Positions 22,462 through 31,968 of a stretch of 64,000 nt of DNA are shown piece after piece. The stretch spans positions 2,170,001 through 2,234,000 of the forward strand of contig NZ_JACHMJ010000001.1 of the NCBI RefSeq assembly GCF_014204935.1, in the 5' to 3' direction. Position numbers and translations under genes: made by a program. The stretch's first letter is position 1. The number at the start of each line of letters is the position of its first letter. This DNA is from Conyzicola lurida (GTDB lineage Bacteria > Actinomycetota > Actinomycetes > Actinomycetales > Microbacteriaceae). The notes beneath the pieces were generated by a model that searched no databases, was not told where the DNA came from, and saw only the letters and a program-made list of their open reading frames with translations.

Positions 22462-23604
22462 ATGCCCTCCCCCGTACGACTCGCCCGTCTGCCGTGGAAG
22501 GCGTGGATCACCGACGCGCGCTTGCTGCTCGCCGGAAAGACCGCCCTCGCCGTCGGGATTGCCTGGCTCATCGCCCCGCTCGTGCCGGGCGTCGCCGACG
22601 ACTACCCGTACTACGCGCCGCTCGGCGCGCTGATCAGCATGAGTCCGACGCTGATGAGCTCGGTGAAGATGGGCCTGCAAACGCTCGCCTCGCTCGCCAT
22701 CGGTATCGTGCTCGCCGGCGCGGTCATCGTCCTCGCGTCGCCGAACGTGCTGACGATCTCGCTCGTCGTCGGCATCGGCGCGCTGGTGGCCGGCAGCCGC
22801 TGGCTCAAGGACGGCGGCGAGTACGTGCCGGTCGCGGCCCTGTTCGTGCTGATCATCGGGGGTCCGGACGCCGACGCCTACTCGCTCGGCTACATCGTGC
22901 AGATGAGCGTGGGCATCGCCGTGGGGCTCGTCGTCAACCTGGCGGTCTTCCCGCCATTGCGGGTGTCGGCGGCGATGCTGCGCATCGGCGAGTTCCGCGG
23001 CATGCTGGCGACCCACCTCGACGAGATGGCGCACGCGCTGGCCGAGGAGTGGCCGCCCCAGCACGAGGAGTGGGCGACCCGCAGCGAGGCCTTGCGCAGC
23101 ACCGCCGACGACGTGCGGTCCGCCCTCGGCGAGGCGGACGAGAGCCGCAAGGGCAACCCGCGGGCCCGGCTGCACCGCCGCGACCTGACCCACGACTACT
23201 CCGACCTCTTCGATCTCGAGACCATCACCTTCCACGTGCGCGACCTCACCGACCTGATCGCGGCGTCGATCTGGCAACGCTCGTTCGCGGCCGAGCTTCC
23301 CGAGGCGTTGCGGGCGCCGTTGGGCGAACTACTGGAGGCGCTCGGCGCAGTGCTCGTCGCCCGCAACACCGGCGGCGACGCGGCGGAAGCCATGGCAGCC
23401 GCCGAGGCCGCCCTCCAGTCCGTGCTCGACTGCATGGACGAGCAGCGCGACGTCGCGCCCTCGTCTCTCAGCACCACCGCCGCGGTCGCGATGACCGCGC
23501 GCCGCATGCTCGCGATCATGGCCGAACGGCCGAACGGGTCGTCGGCGCTCCCGCCCGCGGGGGCTAGACCGCGAAGGTCTGTAGCGCCACAATCGTGGTC
23601 ATGA
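22462..23604 (+). CDS. FUSC-family inner membrane protein (aromatic-acid exporter-like)
   Basis: A 380-residue protein with one half-set of FUSC-type membrane segments: YAPLGALISMSPTLMSSVKMG, LASLAIGIVLAGAVIVLA, VLTISLVVGIGALVAG and LGYIVQMSVGIAVGLVVNLAVFP, followed by a long cytoplasmic helical region. This matches actinobacterial FUSC/DUF2955-like proteins related to aromatic carboxylate exporters. GGAGGG lies only one base before the ATG, which is unusually close. The stop overlaps the ATG of the next gene (ATGA), tying it to the STAND-type ATPase. Confidence 0.82.
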   Translation: MPSPVRLARLPWKAWITDARLLLAGKTALAVGIAWLIAPLVPGVADDYPYYAPLGALISMSPTLMSSVKMGLQTLASLAIGIVLAGAVIVLASPNVLTISLVVGIGALVAGSRWLKDGGEYVPVAALFVLIIGGPDADAYSLGYIVQMSVGIAVGLVVNLAVFPPLRVSAAMLRIGEFRGMLATHLDEMAHALAEEWPPQHEEWATRSEALRSTADDVRSALGEADESRKGNPRARLHRRDLTHDYSDLFDLETITFHVRDLTDLIAASIWQRSFAAELPEALRAPLGELLEALGAVLVARNTGGDAAEAMAAAEAALQSVLDCMDEQRDVAPSSLSTTAAVAMTARRMLAIMAERPNGSSALPPAGARPRRSVAPQSWS

Positions 23605-26186
23605 AAATCACCCCGGGTGGTATTCGTACGCCCGACCAACGACTCCGGGTCTTCGTCAGCTCGACACTCCGCGAACTCGCGCCCGAACGCGCCGCCGCAC
23701 GCACCGCCATCGAACGGCTCCACCTCGCCCCCGTGATGTTCGAGCTCGGCGCCCGCCCGCACCCGCCACGGCAGCTCTACCGCGCCTACCTCGACCAGAG
23801 CGACGTCTTCGTCGGCATCTACGGTTCGAACTACGGCTGGGTGGCACCCGACGAGACGGTGTCCGGCCTCGAAGACGAGTACAACCTCGCCCCCGACCTG
23901 CCGCGGCTGATCTACATCACCCAGAGCGCCGCCGCCCGCGAGCCGCGGCTGACGGAACTGCTCGACCGCATCCGCGACGACGACCGGGCCTCGTTCAAGT
24001 ACTTCGCGACCCCGCAGGAACTCCGCCGGCTGCTCGAGGCCGATCTGGCCACCCTGCTCGCCGAGCGCTTCGACCTCAGCCGCACCGAACCCACGACCGA
24101 CACCGTGCCGGTGACCCTCGAGCCCACGATGCCGCCCACGCCGGTTCCCCTCACCGAGCTCATCGGACGCGAGACCGAGATCCATGCCGTCGAGGCCCTG
24201 CTGAGTGCGGAGGCGGTGCGGCTCGTCTCCCTCATCGGCCCGGGCGGCATCGGCAAGAGCCGGCTGGCCATCGATCTCACCAACCGGGCCAAAAACAGGG
24301 GCGAGGATGCCGCCTTCGTCGATCTCACCCCGGTGAACGACGCGTCGCTCGTGCCGAACGTCGTCGCCGAGGCGCTCGGGGTGCTCGACACGGGCGACCG
24401 GCCCATCGCCGAGAAACTCACCGCCGCCCTGCGCGAGCGCCGCGTGCTCATCGTGCTCGACAACTTCGAGCAGGTGCTCGCCGCGGCTCCCGGCCTCACC
24501 GCGCTGCTCTCGGCGGCGCCCGCGGTGAAGCTGCTCGTGACGAGCCGCACGATCCTCCGCGTCTCCGGCGAACACGCGGTCGAGGTCGGCCCCCTCGCCG
24601 TGCCCGACGCGACCCGGGCGGGCGATCCGGCGCGGGTCGCCTCTGTCGCTCTGTTCGTCGAGCGGGCACGCGCCGTCAAACCCGACTTCGACGTCACGCC
24701 CGCCACCCTCGAGGCGATCGCGGCCATCTGCGTGGCCCTCGACGGCCTGCCGCTCGCCCTCGAGCTCGCGGCCGCCCGCAGCCGCATGCTCACGCCCGCG
24801 GCGATCCTCGCGCGGCTCGACCGACGGCTGACGCTGCTCGCCGGCGGCGCCCGCGATCTGCCGGCGCGGCAGCAGACGCTGCGCAAGACCATCGAGTGGA
24901 GCACCCAGCTGCTCGGCCCGCACGAGAAGAAGCTGCTCACCCTGCTCGGGGTCTTCGCCGGCTCGTTCTCGCTCGAGGCGGTCGAGTTCGTGGCGGACGC
25001 GTCATCCGACCCCGATCTCGAGCCCCTCTTCGCCCTGGGTAATCTCGTCGACAACAGTCTGGTCCGGGAGGAAGACCGTGGCGGCCGGCCCTACTACTCG
25101 ATGCTCACGACGCTGCGCGAGTACGCACTCGAGCAGCTCGAGGTCGCCGGCGAGCTCGAGGCGACCCGGGGGTGGCACGCGCGGTACTTCGTCGAGCTGG
25201 CGCGATCGCTCGAGCCGTCCCTGCGCGACGGCGGCCAACGCGAGGCGATCGCGCTGCTGAACAACGACCGTGACGACCTGCGGTCGGTCGCCCGCTTCCT
25301 CCTCGACACCCGGGACTACGCCACGATCGCGGAGTTCGCGTGGGCGCTCCTGGTCTACTGGTGGCTGGGCGGACTGCTCGGCGAGGTCCGCGCCTGGATG
25401 GACGAGGTGCTCGTGCTCGGCCACGAACTGGACGACCGGACGAGGGCCCGCGCCCAGTACTTCAGCCAGTCGATCACGCTCTGGAAGGACCCGGACGACC
25501 GGGTGGTTCCCGGGCTGACCGAGAGCGCCGAGCTGTTCGGCCGGGTCGGCGACCGGTCGGGCGAGGGGCTCGCCCATCTCTCCCTCTCGCTGGCGGCGAT
25601 CGCGCACCGTCCGCCCGACGCGGAGCGGGCGGAAGCCAGTCTCGACCGCAGCATCGACCTGTTGCGCGCTGCGGGAGACGGTTGGGGCGAGGCCATGGCG
25701 CTGCTGACCCGCGGCCGGCTGGCGCTCGTGCAGCGGTCCGTGCACCGCGCCGTGGAGTGTTTCGAGCAGAGCCTCGCCCTGGCCCGTACGCAGGGCGAGG
25801 ACATGGGCATCGCCGCCGCCCTCCAGCACCGCGGCTGGGCCCTGCTCGTGCTGGGCCACACCGCCGACGCGAAGGCGTCGTTCGAGGAGAGCCTCGCCAC
25901 CTCCGCCCGGCTCGGGCACGCGGAGGGCGTCGCCTACGGGCTCGAGGGTCTGACCGCGATCGCCGCGGCGGAGGGGCGGGCCGAGCGCGCCGGACGGCTG
26001 CTGCGCGCCTCGGAGTCACTACGCCGGCAGACCGGTCTCGGTGACGCGGCGAGCTTCTCGTTCCACAAGCACTACCTCGCGCCGATCCTCGCCGGCGACG
26101 GGGCCGAAGAACTCGAACGGGCGCGCACGGACGGCAGCGACCTGTCGATCGACGAGGCGGTGGACTTCGCGCTGCAGCACACCTAG
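23601..26186 (+). CDS. DUF4062-STAND ATPase with C-terminal helical (TPR-like) repeats
   Basis: An 861-residue signalling-type protein. Residues about 15-100 are DUF4062 (RVFVSSTLRELAPERAAART, YLDQSDVFVGIYGSNYGW, GLEDEYNLA). Residues about 183-480 are an NB-ARC/AP-ATPase: Walker A GPGGIGKS (213-220), Walker B VLIVLDNFEQV (282-292), a sensor in LLVTSRTILRV and GLPLALELAAAR. Residues about 560-840 are helical repeats. This is the layout of STAND switches, which sense a ligand with the repeats and signal through the N-terminal domain; relatives serve as regulators or in defence. The ATG at 23601 is preferred because of the ATGA overlap with the FUSC gene. Confidence 0.88.
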   Translation: MKITPGGIRTPDQRLRVFVSSTLRELAPERAAARTAIERLHLAPVMFELGARPHPPRQLYRAYLDQSDVFVGIYGSNYGWVAPDETVSGLEDEYNLAPDLPRLIYITQSAAAREPRLTELLDRIRDDDRASFKYFATPQELRRLLEADLATLLAERFDLSRTEPTTDTVPVTLEPTMPPTPVPLTELIGRETEIHAVEALLSAEAVRLVSLIGPGGIGKSRLAIDLTNRAKNRGEDAAFVDLTPVNDASLVPNVVAEALGVLDTGDRPIAEKLTAALRERRVLIVLDNFEQVLAAAPGLTALLSAAPAVKLLVTSRTILRVSGEHAVEVGPLAVPDATRAGDPARVASVALFVERARAVKPDFDVTPATLEAIAAICVALDGLPLALELAAARSRMLTPAAILARLDRRLTLLAGGARDLPARQQTLRKTIEWSTQLLGPHEKKLLTLLGVFAGSFSLEAVEFVADASSDPDLEPLFALGNLVDNSLVREEDRGGRPYYSMLTTLREYALEQLEVAGELEATRGWHARYFVELARSLEPSLRDGGQREAIALLNNDRDDLRSVARFLLDTRDYATIAEFAWALLVYWWLGGLLGEVRAWMDEVLVLGHELDDRTRARAQYFSQSITLWKDPDDRVVPGLTESAELFGRVGDRSGEGLAHLSLSLAAIAHRPPDAERAEASLDRSIDLLRAAGDGWGEAMALLTRGRLALVQRSVHRAVECFEQSLALARTQGEDMGIAAALQHRGWALLVLGHTADAKASFEESLATSARLGHAEGVAYGLEGLTAIAAAEGRAERAGRLLRASESLRRQTGLGDAASFSFHKHYLAPILAGDGAEELERARTDGSDLSIDEAVDFALQHT

Positions 26187-26974
26187 CCGGCGGTCGCCCG
26201 CTCCAGCACGAGAGGCCGCACCGTGGCGTCGTCGACGGTGCCGACCAACGCGTGGATCACGTTGCCGACCAGGATGTCCGCGGCATCCGCCTGACCGTTC
26301 CTGATCCGCCGTACGAGGTGCACGCGTTTCGCGACCTCTCTGTCGACCTCGACCAGCACTGACCGGTCGAAGGCGGCCGGATCGTCGGCGAGGAGGCGCG
26401 TGAGTGCGGCGCGGCGGGCGACGCGCTTGCGTTCGTTTCGCGCGTTGCGGACGGCCGTGCGCGCGAGCCTCGCACGGTCGGCGACCGTGGTCCGGTATTC
26501 GCGCACACCGACGACCACGGCGAGTCCGACGGCGACAACGGCGGCCACGGAGTAGATCGTCGCGACAGCCGTCGGAGCGCCGTGCACCAGCACTGCGCCG
26601 GCCCCGGCAGCGCCCACGACCAGCGCGGCGACGGCCAGGCGCCAGGTCGGCGACCAGGCGAGATCGAAGACCACCATCACCGAGCGTGTGAACGCCGAGT
26701 GCCGCACGGGCACCAGCAACGGGCGGATCGGCGTACCCATGTTCACGGAGATCGGCGCGCGGCTGGTCGCGACGTCGGTCGATCTCTCGACCAGGACCCA
26801 CCCGAAAACCGCCTGGCTGGATGTCGCGGGCAGCCCGAGCGTGACGATCGCGAGTAGCACGGTGAGAAGTACGGTCGCGGTGACGCCGTCGAGCGCGTCG
26901 GTGACGGCTTCGTCGGCCGTCGTCGCGTCCGGGACGACGATCCAGAACACGGTCAACGCCCAGATCGCGGCCAC
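26183..26974 (-). CDS. Membrane protein of unknown function, possibly 5'-truncated
   Basis: A 263-residue protein: an N-terminal hydrophobic part (AAIWALTVFWIVV), TATVLLTVLLAIVTLGL, then WRLAVAALVVGAAGAGAVLV and IYSVAAVVAVGLAVVVGV, and a long charged C-terminal part rich in Arg. The GTG at 26974 has no ribosome site. In the same frame, just upstream of a TAA at 26993-26995, the sequence would continue the first membrane segment (TLIALSV, and before the stop GYLGFAIG), so the true start may have been lost. The end overlaps the convergent STAND gene stop by 3 bases. Confidence 0.6.
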   Translation of the reverse strand: MAAIWALTVFWIVVPDATTADEAVTDALDGVTATVLLTVLLAIVTLGLPATSSQAVFGWVLVERSTDVATSRAPISVNMGTPIRPLLVPVRHSAFTRSVMVVFDLAWSPTWRLAVAALVVGAAGAGAVLVHGAPTAVATIYSVAAVVAVGLAVVVGVREYRTTVADRARLARTAVRNARNERKRVARRAALTRLLADDPAAFDRSVLVEVDREVAKRVHLVRRIRNGQADAADILVGNVIHALVGTVDDATVRPLVLERATAG

Positions 26975-27037
26975 GCTGAGGGCGATCAGCGTTTAGCCGA
27001 TGGCGAATCCGAGATAGCCGACCGAACGCCAGGCCGT

Positions 27038-27070
27038 GAACGTGCGGAGGGCGGAGTCCCCCGCACGTTC
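27038..27070 (-). terminator. Hairpin downstream of gatB
   Basis: Perfect 10-bp arms GAACGTGCGG (27038-27047) and CCGCACGTTC (27061-27070) enclose a 13-base loop that can extend the stem by three G-C pairs. It follows the gatB stop by 24 bases and is the probable end of the gatCAB transcript. Confidence 0.7.
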
Positions 27071-27093
27071 GCGAGGAGCTCCGCCCGGTGACA

Positions 27094-28611
27094 CTACTGC
27101 TGCTGCGCTCGTTCGAGCACGAGTTCACGCACGCGTGCGGCATCCGCCGTGCCCCGCATGGCCTTCATGACCGCGCCGATCACGGCGCCGGCGGCCTGCA
27201 CCTTGCCGTCGCGGATCTTCGCGAGCACGTCGGGCTGGGCCGCGAGTGCCTCGTCGATCGCGGCGATGAGGGGGCCGTCGTCCGAGACGACGACGAGTCC
27301 ACGCGCGGTGGTGACCTCGCCGGGCGAACCCTCGCCGGCGACGACGCCCTCGAGCACCTGGCGGGCGAGACGGTCGGTGAGTTCGCCGTTCTCGATCATC
27401 GCGATCAGCTCGGAGACGTGCAGCGGCGAGACGAGCGACGACGCGTCCACGCCGGCCTGGTTGGCGACGCGGGCGATTTCGCCGGTCCACCACTTGCGGG
27501 CCTGGGCGGGAGCGGCGCCGGCGGCGACGGTCTCCTCCACCTCGACCAGCAGGCCGGAGTTCAGCACGTCCTGGAACTCGAGGTCGGTGAAGCCCCACGC
27601 GTCTTTGAGACGGCGGCGGCGCACCGCGGGTGCCTCGGGCAGCGCGGCGCGCAGCTCCTCGATCAGCTCGATGCTCGGCTGCACGGGCAGCAGGTCGGGC
27701 TCCGGGAAGTAGCGGTAGTCGTCGGCGTCGCTCTTCGGACGGCCGGCGCTCGTGACGCCGGTGTCCTCGTGCCAGTGACGCGTCTCCTGCGTGATGGTGC
27801 CCCCCTTCGCGAGGATGGCCGCCTGACGCTGGATTTCGTAGCGGATGGCGCGCTCGACGCTGCGCAGCGAGTTGACGTTCTTCGTCTCGGTGCGGGTGCC
27901 GAGCTTGCCGGAACCGCGCGGCGTCAGCGAGATGTTCGCGTCGCAGCGCAGGTTGCCACGCTCCATCTTCGCCTCGGAGATGCCGAGCGCGGTCGCGATG
28001 TCGCGGATCGTCGACACGTACGCCTTGGCGAGCTCGGGGGCGTCGCCCTCCGCGCCGTAGATGATGTTCGTGACGATCTCGACGAGCGGCACACCGGCGC
28101 GGTTGTAGTCGACGAGCGAGTACTCTGCACCCTGGATGCGGCCGGTGGAACCGCCGACGTGCGTCAGCTTGCCGGCATCCTCTTCCATGTGGGCGCGTTC
28201 GATCGACACCTGGAAGACGCGGCCGTTGGGCAGCTCGACCTCGACGTTGCCGTCGTGGGCGATGGGCTCGTCCGACTGGCTGATCTGGTAGTTCTTCGCC
28301 AGGTCGGGGTAGAAGTAGTTCTTGCGGGCGAAGCGGCTGGATGGCGCGATCTCGCAGCCGAGCGCGAGGCCGAGGCTGATCGCGAACTTCACCGCCTGCT
28401 CGTTGACCACCGGCAGGCTGCCCGGCAGACCGAGGTCGACGGGGGTGATCTGCGTGTTGGGCTCGGCGCCCTGGTTCTCGGAGTTCGCCGGGTTGGGCGC
28501 GTCCGAGAACATCTTGGTCTTCGTGTTGAGCTCGATGTGTACCTCGAAGCCGAGCACCGGCTCAAACAGCTCGAGCGCCTTGTCGAAGTCCATCAGTTCT
28601 GCCTTGGCCAT
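27094..28611 (-). CDS. gatB: Aspartyl/glutamyl-tRNA(Asn/Gln) amidotransferase subunit B
   Basis: A 505-residue GatB. The catalytic kinase-like domain shows [71 protein letters not shown] and [13 protein letters not shown]; the C-terminal GatB/Yqey domain ends in [19 protein letters not shown]. It phosphorylates misacylated Glu-tRNA(Gln) or Asp-tRNA(Asn) and uses ammonia from GatA. The ATG at 28611 shares one base with the gatA stop. Order gatC-gatA-gatB in one transcript is usual in actinobacteria. Confidence 0.97.
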   Translation of the reverse strand: MAKAELMDFDKALELFEPVLGFEVHIELNTKTKMFSDAPNPANSENQGAEPNTQITPVDLGLPGSLPVVNEQAVKFAISLGLALGCEIAPSSRFARKNYFYPDLAKNYQISQSDEPIAHDGNVEVELPNGRVFQVSIERAHMEEDAGKLTHVGGSTGRIQGAEYSLVDYNRAGVPLVEIVTNIIYGAEGDAPELAKAYVSTIRDIATALGISEAKMERGNLRCDANISLTPRGSGKLGTRTETKNVNSLRSVERAIRYEIQRQAAILAKGGTITQETRHWHEDTGVTSAGRPKSDADDYRYFPEPDLLPVQPSIELIEELRAALPEAPAVRRRRLKDAWGFTDLEFQDVLNSGLLVEVEETVAAGAAPAQARKWWTGEIARVANQAGVDASSLVSPLHVSELIAMIENGELTDRLARQVLEGVVAGEGSPGEVTTARGLVVVSDDGPLIAAIDEALAAQPDVLAKIRDGKVQAAGAVIGAVMKAMRGTADAARVRELVLERAQQQ

Positions 28612-30140
28612 CAGACGGCTCCTTCTGTTGCTGCGCGCTGTGCGAGGTCGGGGATCTGGCTGATCAGCGTGTGACCCCACTTCTCCTCGAGCAGGCGCTC
28701 GAGGGTGGCGCCGACCTCGTAGAGGCGGGCGTCGGCGCGGGCGGGCGCCATGATCTGGATTCCGACGGGCAGGTTGTCCTCCGGCGCGAGGCCGATCGGC
28801 AGGCTCATGCCGGGGATCCCGGCGAGGTTCGCGGGGATCGTGGTGACGTCGTTGAGGTACATCGCGAGCGGGTCGTCGATCTTCTCGCCGATCTTGAACG
28901 CGGTGGTCGGGGCCGACGGGCTGACGAGCACGTCGACCTTGTCGAAGGCTGCGGCGAAGTCGCTCTGGATGAGAGTGCGAACCTTCTGCGCGCTGCCGTA
29001 GTAGGCGTCGTAGTAGCCGGCGCTGAGAGCGTAGGTGCCGAGGATGACGCGGCGCTTGACCTCCGGACCGAAGCCCGCCTCGCGGGTGGCGGCCATGACG
29101 TCTTCGACCGTCCCTCCCCCCACAGGGTTCACACGCAGCCCGAATCGCACAGAGTCGAACTTCGCGAGGTTGCTGGAGGCCTCCGCGGGCAGAATCAGGT
29201 AGTAGGCGGCGACCGCGTACTCGAAGTTGGGTGCATCCACCTCGACGATCTCGGCGCCGGCTGCCGCGAGCAGCTCCAAGCTCTCGTGGAAGCGCTGTGT
29301 CACACCGTGCTGGAAGCCGGGAGCGTCGAGCTGCTTGACGACGCCGACACGGAGTCCCTTGAGGCTCTCGGCTTTCTGCCCGGAGAGCGCGGCTGCCGTG
29401 AAGCTGGGCCAGACATCGGTCAGGGAGGTGGAGTCACGCGGGTCATGTCCGCCGATGACGTCGTGAAGCAGAGCTGCGTCGAGCACCGTGCGCGAAACGG
29501 GGCCGACCTGGTCGAGCGAGGAGGCCAGGGCGATTGCCCCGTAGCGGGAGACCCCGCCGTAGGTGGGCTTGACGCCGACCGAACCGGTGACGGCCGCGGG
29601 CTGGCGGATGGAACCACCGGTGTCGGAGCCGAGCGCGAGAGGCGCCTCGAAGGCGGCGACGGCCGCTGCCGAGCCACCGCCCGAGCCGCCGGGGATACGG
29701 TCGAGGTCCCACGGGTTGTGCGTGGGGCCGTAAGCCGAGTGCTCGGTGGTCGAGCCCATGGCGAACTCGTCCATGTTCGTCTTACCGAGCGGGATCAGGT
29801 TGGCGGCGCGGAGGCGCGCGACCACCGTGGCGTCGTACGGCGGAACCCAGCCCTCGAGGATCTTGGAACCGGCGGTCGACGGCATGTCGATCGTGCAGAG
29901 CACGTCTTTGATGGCGACGGGCACTCCGGCGAGCGGGCCGAGCTTCTCGCCGGCGGCGCGCTTGGCATCGACGGCGGCCGCGGTCGCGAGGGCGTCGGCG
30001 GAGACGTGGAGGAACGCGTGCACGTCGCCGTCGACGGCGGCGATGCGGTCGAGGTGTGCCTGCGTGGCCTCGACGCTGGTGATGTCGCCCGAGGCGAGCT
30101 TGTCGGCGAGCGCCGCGGCGCTGAGCGTGGTGATCGTCAT
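28611..30140 (-). CDS. gatA: Aspartyl/glutamyl-tRNA(Asn/Gln) amidotransferase subunit A
   Basis: A 509-residue GatA, the glutaminase that feeds ammonia to GatB. The amidase triad is in VAIKDVLCT (Lys), [21 protein letters not shown] (cis-Ser) and [14 protein letters not shown] (nucleophile Ser). GATs-specific words include [31 protein letters not shown] and [14 protein letters not shown]. The gene lies two bases after gatC and one base overlaps gatB. Confidence 0.97.
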   Translation of the reverse strand: MTITTLSAAALADKLASGDITSVEATQAHLDRIAAVDGDVHAFLHVSADALATAAAVDAKRAAGEKLGPLAGVPVAIKDVLCTIDMPSTAGSKILEGWVPPYDATVVARLRAANLIPLGKTNMDEFAMGSTTEHSAYGPTHNPWDLDRIPGGSGGGSAAAVAAFEAPLALGSDTGGSIRQPAAVTGSVGVKPTYGGVSRYGAIALASSLDQVGPVSRTVLDAALLHDVIGGHDPRDSTSLTDVWPSFTAAALSGQKAESLKGLRVGVVKQLDAPGFQHGVTQRFHESLELLAAAGAEIVEVDAPNFEYAVAAYYLILPAEASSNLAKFDSVRFGLRVNPVGGGTVEDVMAATREAGFGPEVKRRVILGTYALSAGYYDAYYGSAQKVRTLIQSDFAAAFDKVDVLVSPSAPTTAFKIGEKIDDPLAMYLNDVTTIPANLAGIPGMSLPIGLAPEDNLPVGIQIMAPARADARLYEVGATLERLLEEKWGHTLISQIPDLAQRAATEGAV

Positions 30141-30142
30141 GG

Positions 30143-30442
30143 TTACTGTTCTTCTCCCAGGATTGCGGAGACCTTGAAGCGGGCACCATCGTGTTCGGGG
30201 GCTCCGGCGAGCGCCTGCGCCGCCGTGAGGGTCTCGCCGGCCACGTCGGGTCGGAAGACGTTGACCAGCGGGATCGGGTGGCTCGTCATGGGGACGTCGG
30301 GGGTGGCGACTTCGCTCACCTTGGCGACATTGTCGAGGATCGCGCCGAGCTCGCCCGAGAGCGTCTCGATCTCTTCGGGGGTCAGCGCGATTCTCGAGAG
30401 GTTCGCGAGGTGCGAGACGACGTCGGTCGTGATTTCAGACAT
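30143..30442 (-). CDS. gatC: Aspartyl/glutamyl-tRNA(Asn/Gln) amidotransferase subunit C
   Basis: A 99-residue GatC, the belt that holds GatA and GatB together. [20 protein letters not shown] and [20 protein letters not shown] form the two helices, and [15 protein letters not shown] is the C-terminal family word. The ATG at 30442 has GGAG five bases upstream; the longer reading has no site. It is the first gene of gatCAB. Confidence 0.95.
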   Translation of the reverse strand: MSEITTDVVSHLANLSRIALTPEEIETLSGELGAILDNVAKVSEVATPDVPMTSHPIPLVNVFRPDVAGETLTAAQALAGAPEHDGARFKVSAILGEEQ

Positions 30443-30590
30443 GGGACTCCGTGGTGTCGCTATAGAGGGATACCCCATCTTAACCGGTGCGCGTCGTACC
30501 TTCCGGGTGAGGGCGATGGCGGGCGACGCGCCTACGCTGCCCCCAACGTTCCGGCTCCGCCGTGCGTCGTAGAGGGTAGGAGGCAATTCC

Positions 30591-31427
30591 ATGCGCACAC
30601 GATTCGCTCTCGTCGCGGTGATCGCGCTCGCACTCGCCGGGTGCGCGAGCTCGCCGGAGGTCACGACCCCGGGCTTTCCCGTCGCGGACGACCTCGACGG
30701 ATCGTGGCGGCTGACCTCCGGCACCGACACGACCGGCGCCTTCGACCTCGGCGACACCGAGATCACCCTCGAGCTCGACGACCGCACCGCCTCGGGCAAC
30801 GCGGGCTGCAACAGCTACACCGGGGAGTTCGGTGTCACCGTCGACGGCGGCATCTCGTTCGGTCCGTTCGCGTCCACCAAGATGGCCTGCTCCCCCGACA
30901 GTGTGATGGACCTCGAGAGCCGCTACCTGGCCGGCCTCGAGGCCGTCGACACCGCGACGCTCGAAATCGACGGATTCACCCTGAGCCTGAACGACGACGT
31001 GCTCGAGCTCGTGTTCGCCGAAGTCGACGACAAGGGCGACGACGAGAGCGACGGCGCGGGCGCGGGCGACGTTGACGAGGCGGCGCTCGTCGGCACCACC
31101 TGGTCGCTCGAGTCGATCGGCGGCACCGAGGCCGCGGTCGTCGTCGACGGCGAGGCCTCGCTCGTCTTCGGAGACGACGGCTCGATCCACGGGTCCGCGG
31201 GATGCCGCGGCTTCGAGGGCGACTACGTCGACCGCCCCAGCGGCTCGATCTCGATCACCCGGATAGAGATCGACGCGGCAGACTGCCCGGAGAGCATCGG
31301 CACCCAGGAGACCCTCGTGTTCGACGTGATCGGCGAGGGATTCACCGCGACAATCGCGGACAACCGGCTTACCCTGTCGAAGGACGGCAGTTCGATCTCG
31401 CTCGTCTACCGGCCCCTGGAGGACTGA
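30591..31427 (+). CDS. Two-domain META lipoprotein (HslJ-like)
   Basis: A 278-residue lipoprotein: signal MRTRFALVAVIALALAGC with Cys18 as the lipid anchor, then two META domains (PF03724). The first has GSWRLTSGTDTTGAF, SGNAGCNSYTGEF and FGPFASTKMAC; the second has GTTWSLESIGG, GSAGCRGFEGDY and an Asp/Cys-containing region. A Gly/Asp-rich linker (DDKGDDESDGAGAGD) joins them. META proteins of this kind occur in cell envelopes and are linked to stress or novobiocin resistance in E. coli. AGGAGG lies seven bases before the ATG. A one-domain paralogue follows four bases later. Confidence 0.9.
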   Translation: MRTRFALVAVIALALAGCASSPEVTTPGFPVADDLDGSWRLTSGTDTTGAFDLGDTEITLELDDRTASGNAGCNSYTGEFGVTVDGGISFGPFASTKMACSPDSVMDLESRYLAGLEAVDTATLEIDGFTLSLNDDVLELVFAEVDDKGDDESDGAGAGDVDEAALVGTTWSLESIGGTEAAVVVDGEASLVFGDDGSIHGSAGCRGFEGDYVDRPSGSISITRIEIDAADCPESIGTQETLVFDVIGEGFTATIADNRLTLSKDGSSISLVYRPLED

Positions 31428-31431
31428 TCAC

Positions 31432-31905
31432 GTGAGACTCGCCCGCACCGCCGTCCTCGTCACGGCACTCGCCCTGCTCACGGGCTGTGCCTCGTCCACG
31501 GGCGGAACCGACGACACGATCCCGCCCCTCGACGAAACGGAGACCGCCGTGACCGACCTCTCGGGAGACTGGCTGCTCGTCAAGGGCACCGACGCCCAGG
31601 GCTCCATGGCCCTCGACCTCGTCTCCATCACCCTCGCGATCCAGCAGGACGGCACCGTCTCCGGCCAGGCTCCGTGCAACTCGTACACCGGCGCGCTAGA
31701 GCAGGACGCGTCATCCGTCACCTTCGGCCCCCTCGCCTCGACGCTCATGGCCTGCGTCGACGACACGAAGACGGCACTCGAGACCCGGTACCTCGCGGCC
31801 CTCGAGTCGGTCGCGTCGGCGCGGCTCGGCGGCGAGATCCTCGACCTCAGCGGCGACGGTGTGAGCCTGCGCTACGAGCTGACGCCGAAGAAGTCGACGC
31901 AGTAG
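31432..31905 (+). CDS. Single-domain META lipoprotein, paralogue of the preceding gene
   Basis: A 157-residue lipoprotein with signal MRLARTAVLVTALALLTGC (Cys19) and one META domain: LSGDWLLVKGTDAQGSMAL, SGQAPCNSYTGAL and FGPLASTLMAC. Closely resembles the first domain of the upstream gene, so it is a tandem duplicate; the spacing of four bases implies co-transcription. GTG start after GGAGGA. A palindrome half-element begins three bases after its stop. Confidence 0.87.
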   Translation: MRLARTAVLVTALALLTGCASSTGGTDDTIPPLDETETAVTDLSGDWLLVKGTDAQGSMALDLVSITLAIQQDGTVSGQAPCNSYTGALEQDASSVTFGPLASTLMACVDDTKTALETRYLAALESVASARLGGEILDLSGDGVSLRYELTPKKSTQ

Positions 31906-31907
31906 CG

Positions 31908-31930
31908 GTCCCTGAGCCTGTCGAAGGGCG
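31908..31930. repeat. Half copy of the GAGCCTGTCGAA repeat
   Basis: GTCCCTGAGCCTGTCGAAGGG matches the left arm of the palindrome at 48496-48540 but has no partner arm nearby. It starts two bases after the META gene stop. Confidence 0.75.
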
Positions 31931-31968
31931 TAACGCGCCCGAAACCGGCGCGGAGTAGTTTGGGCGCC

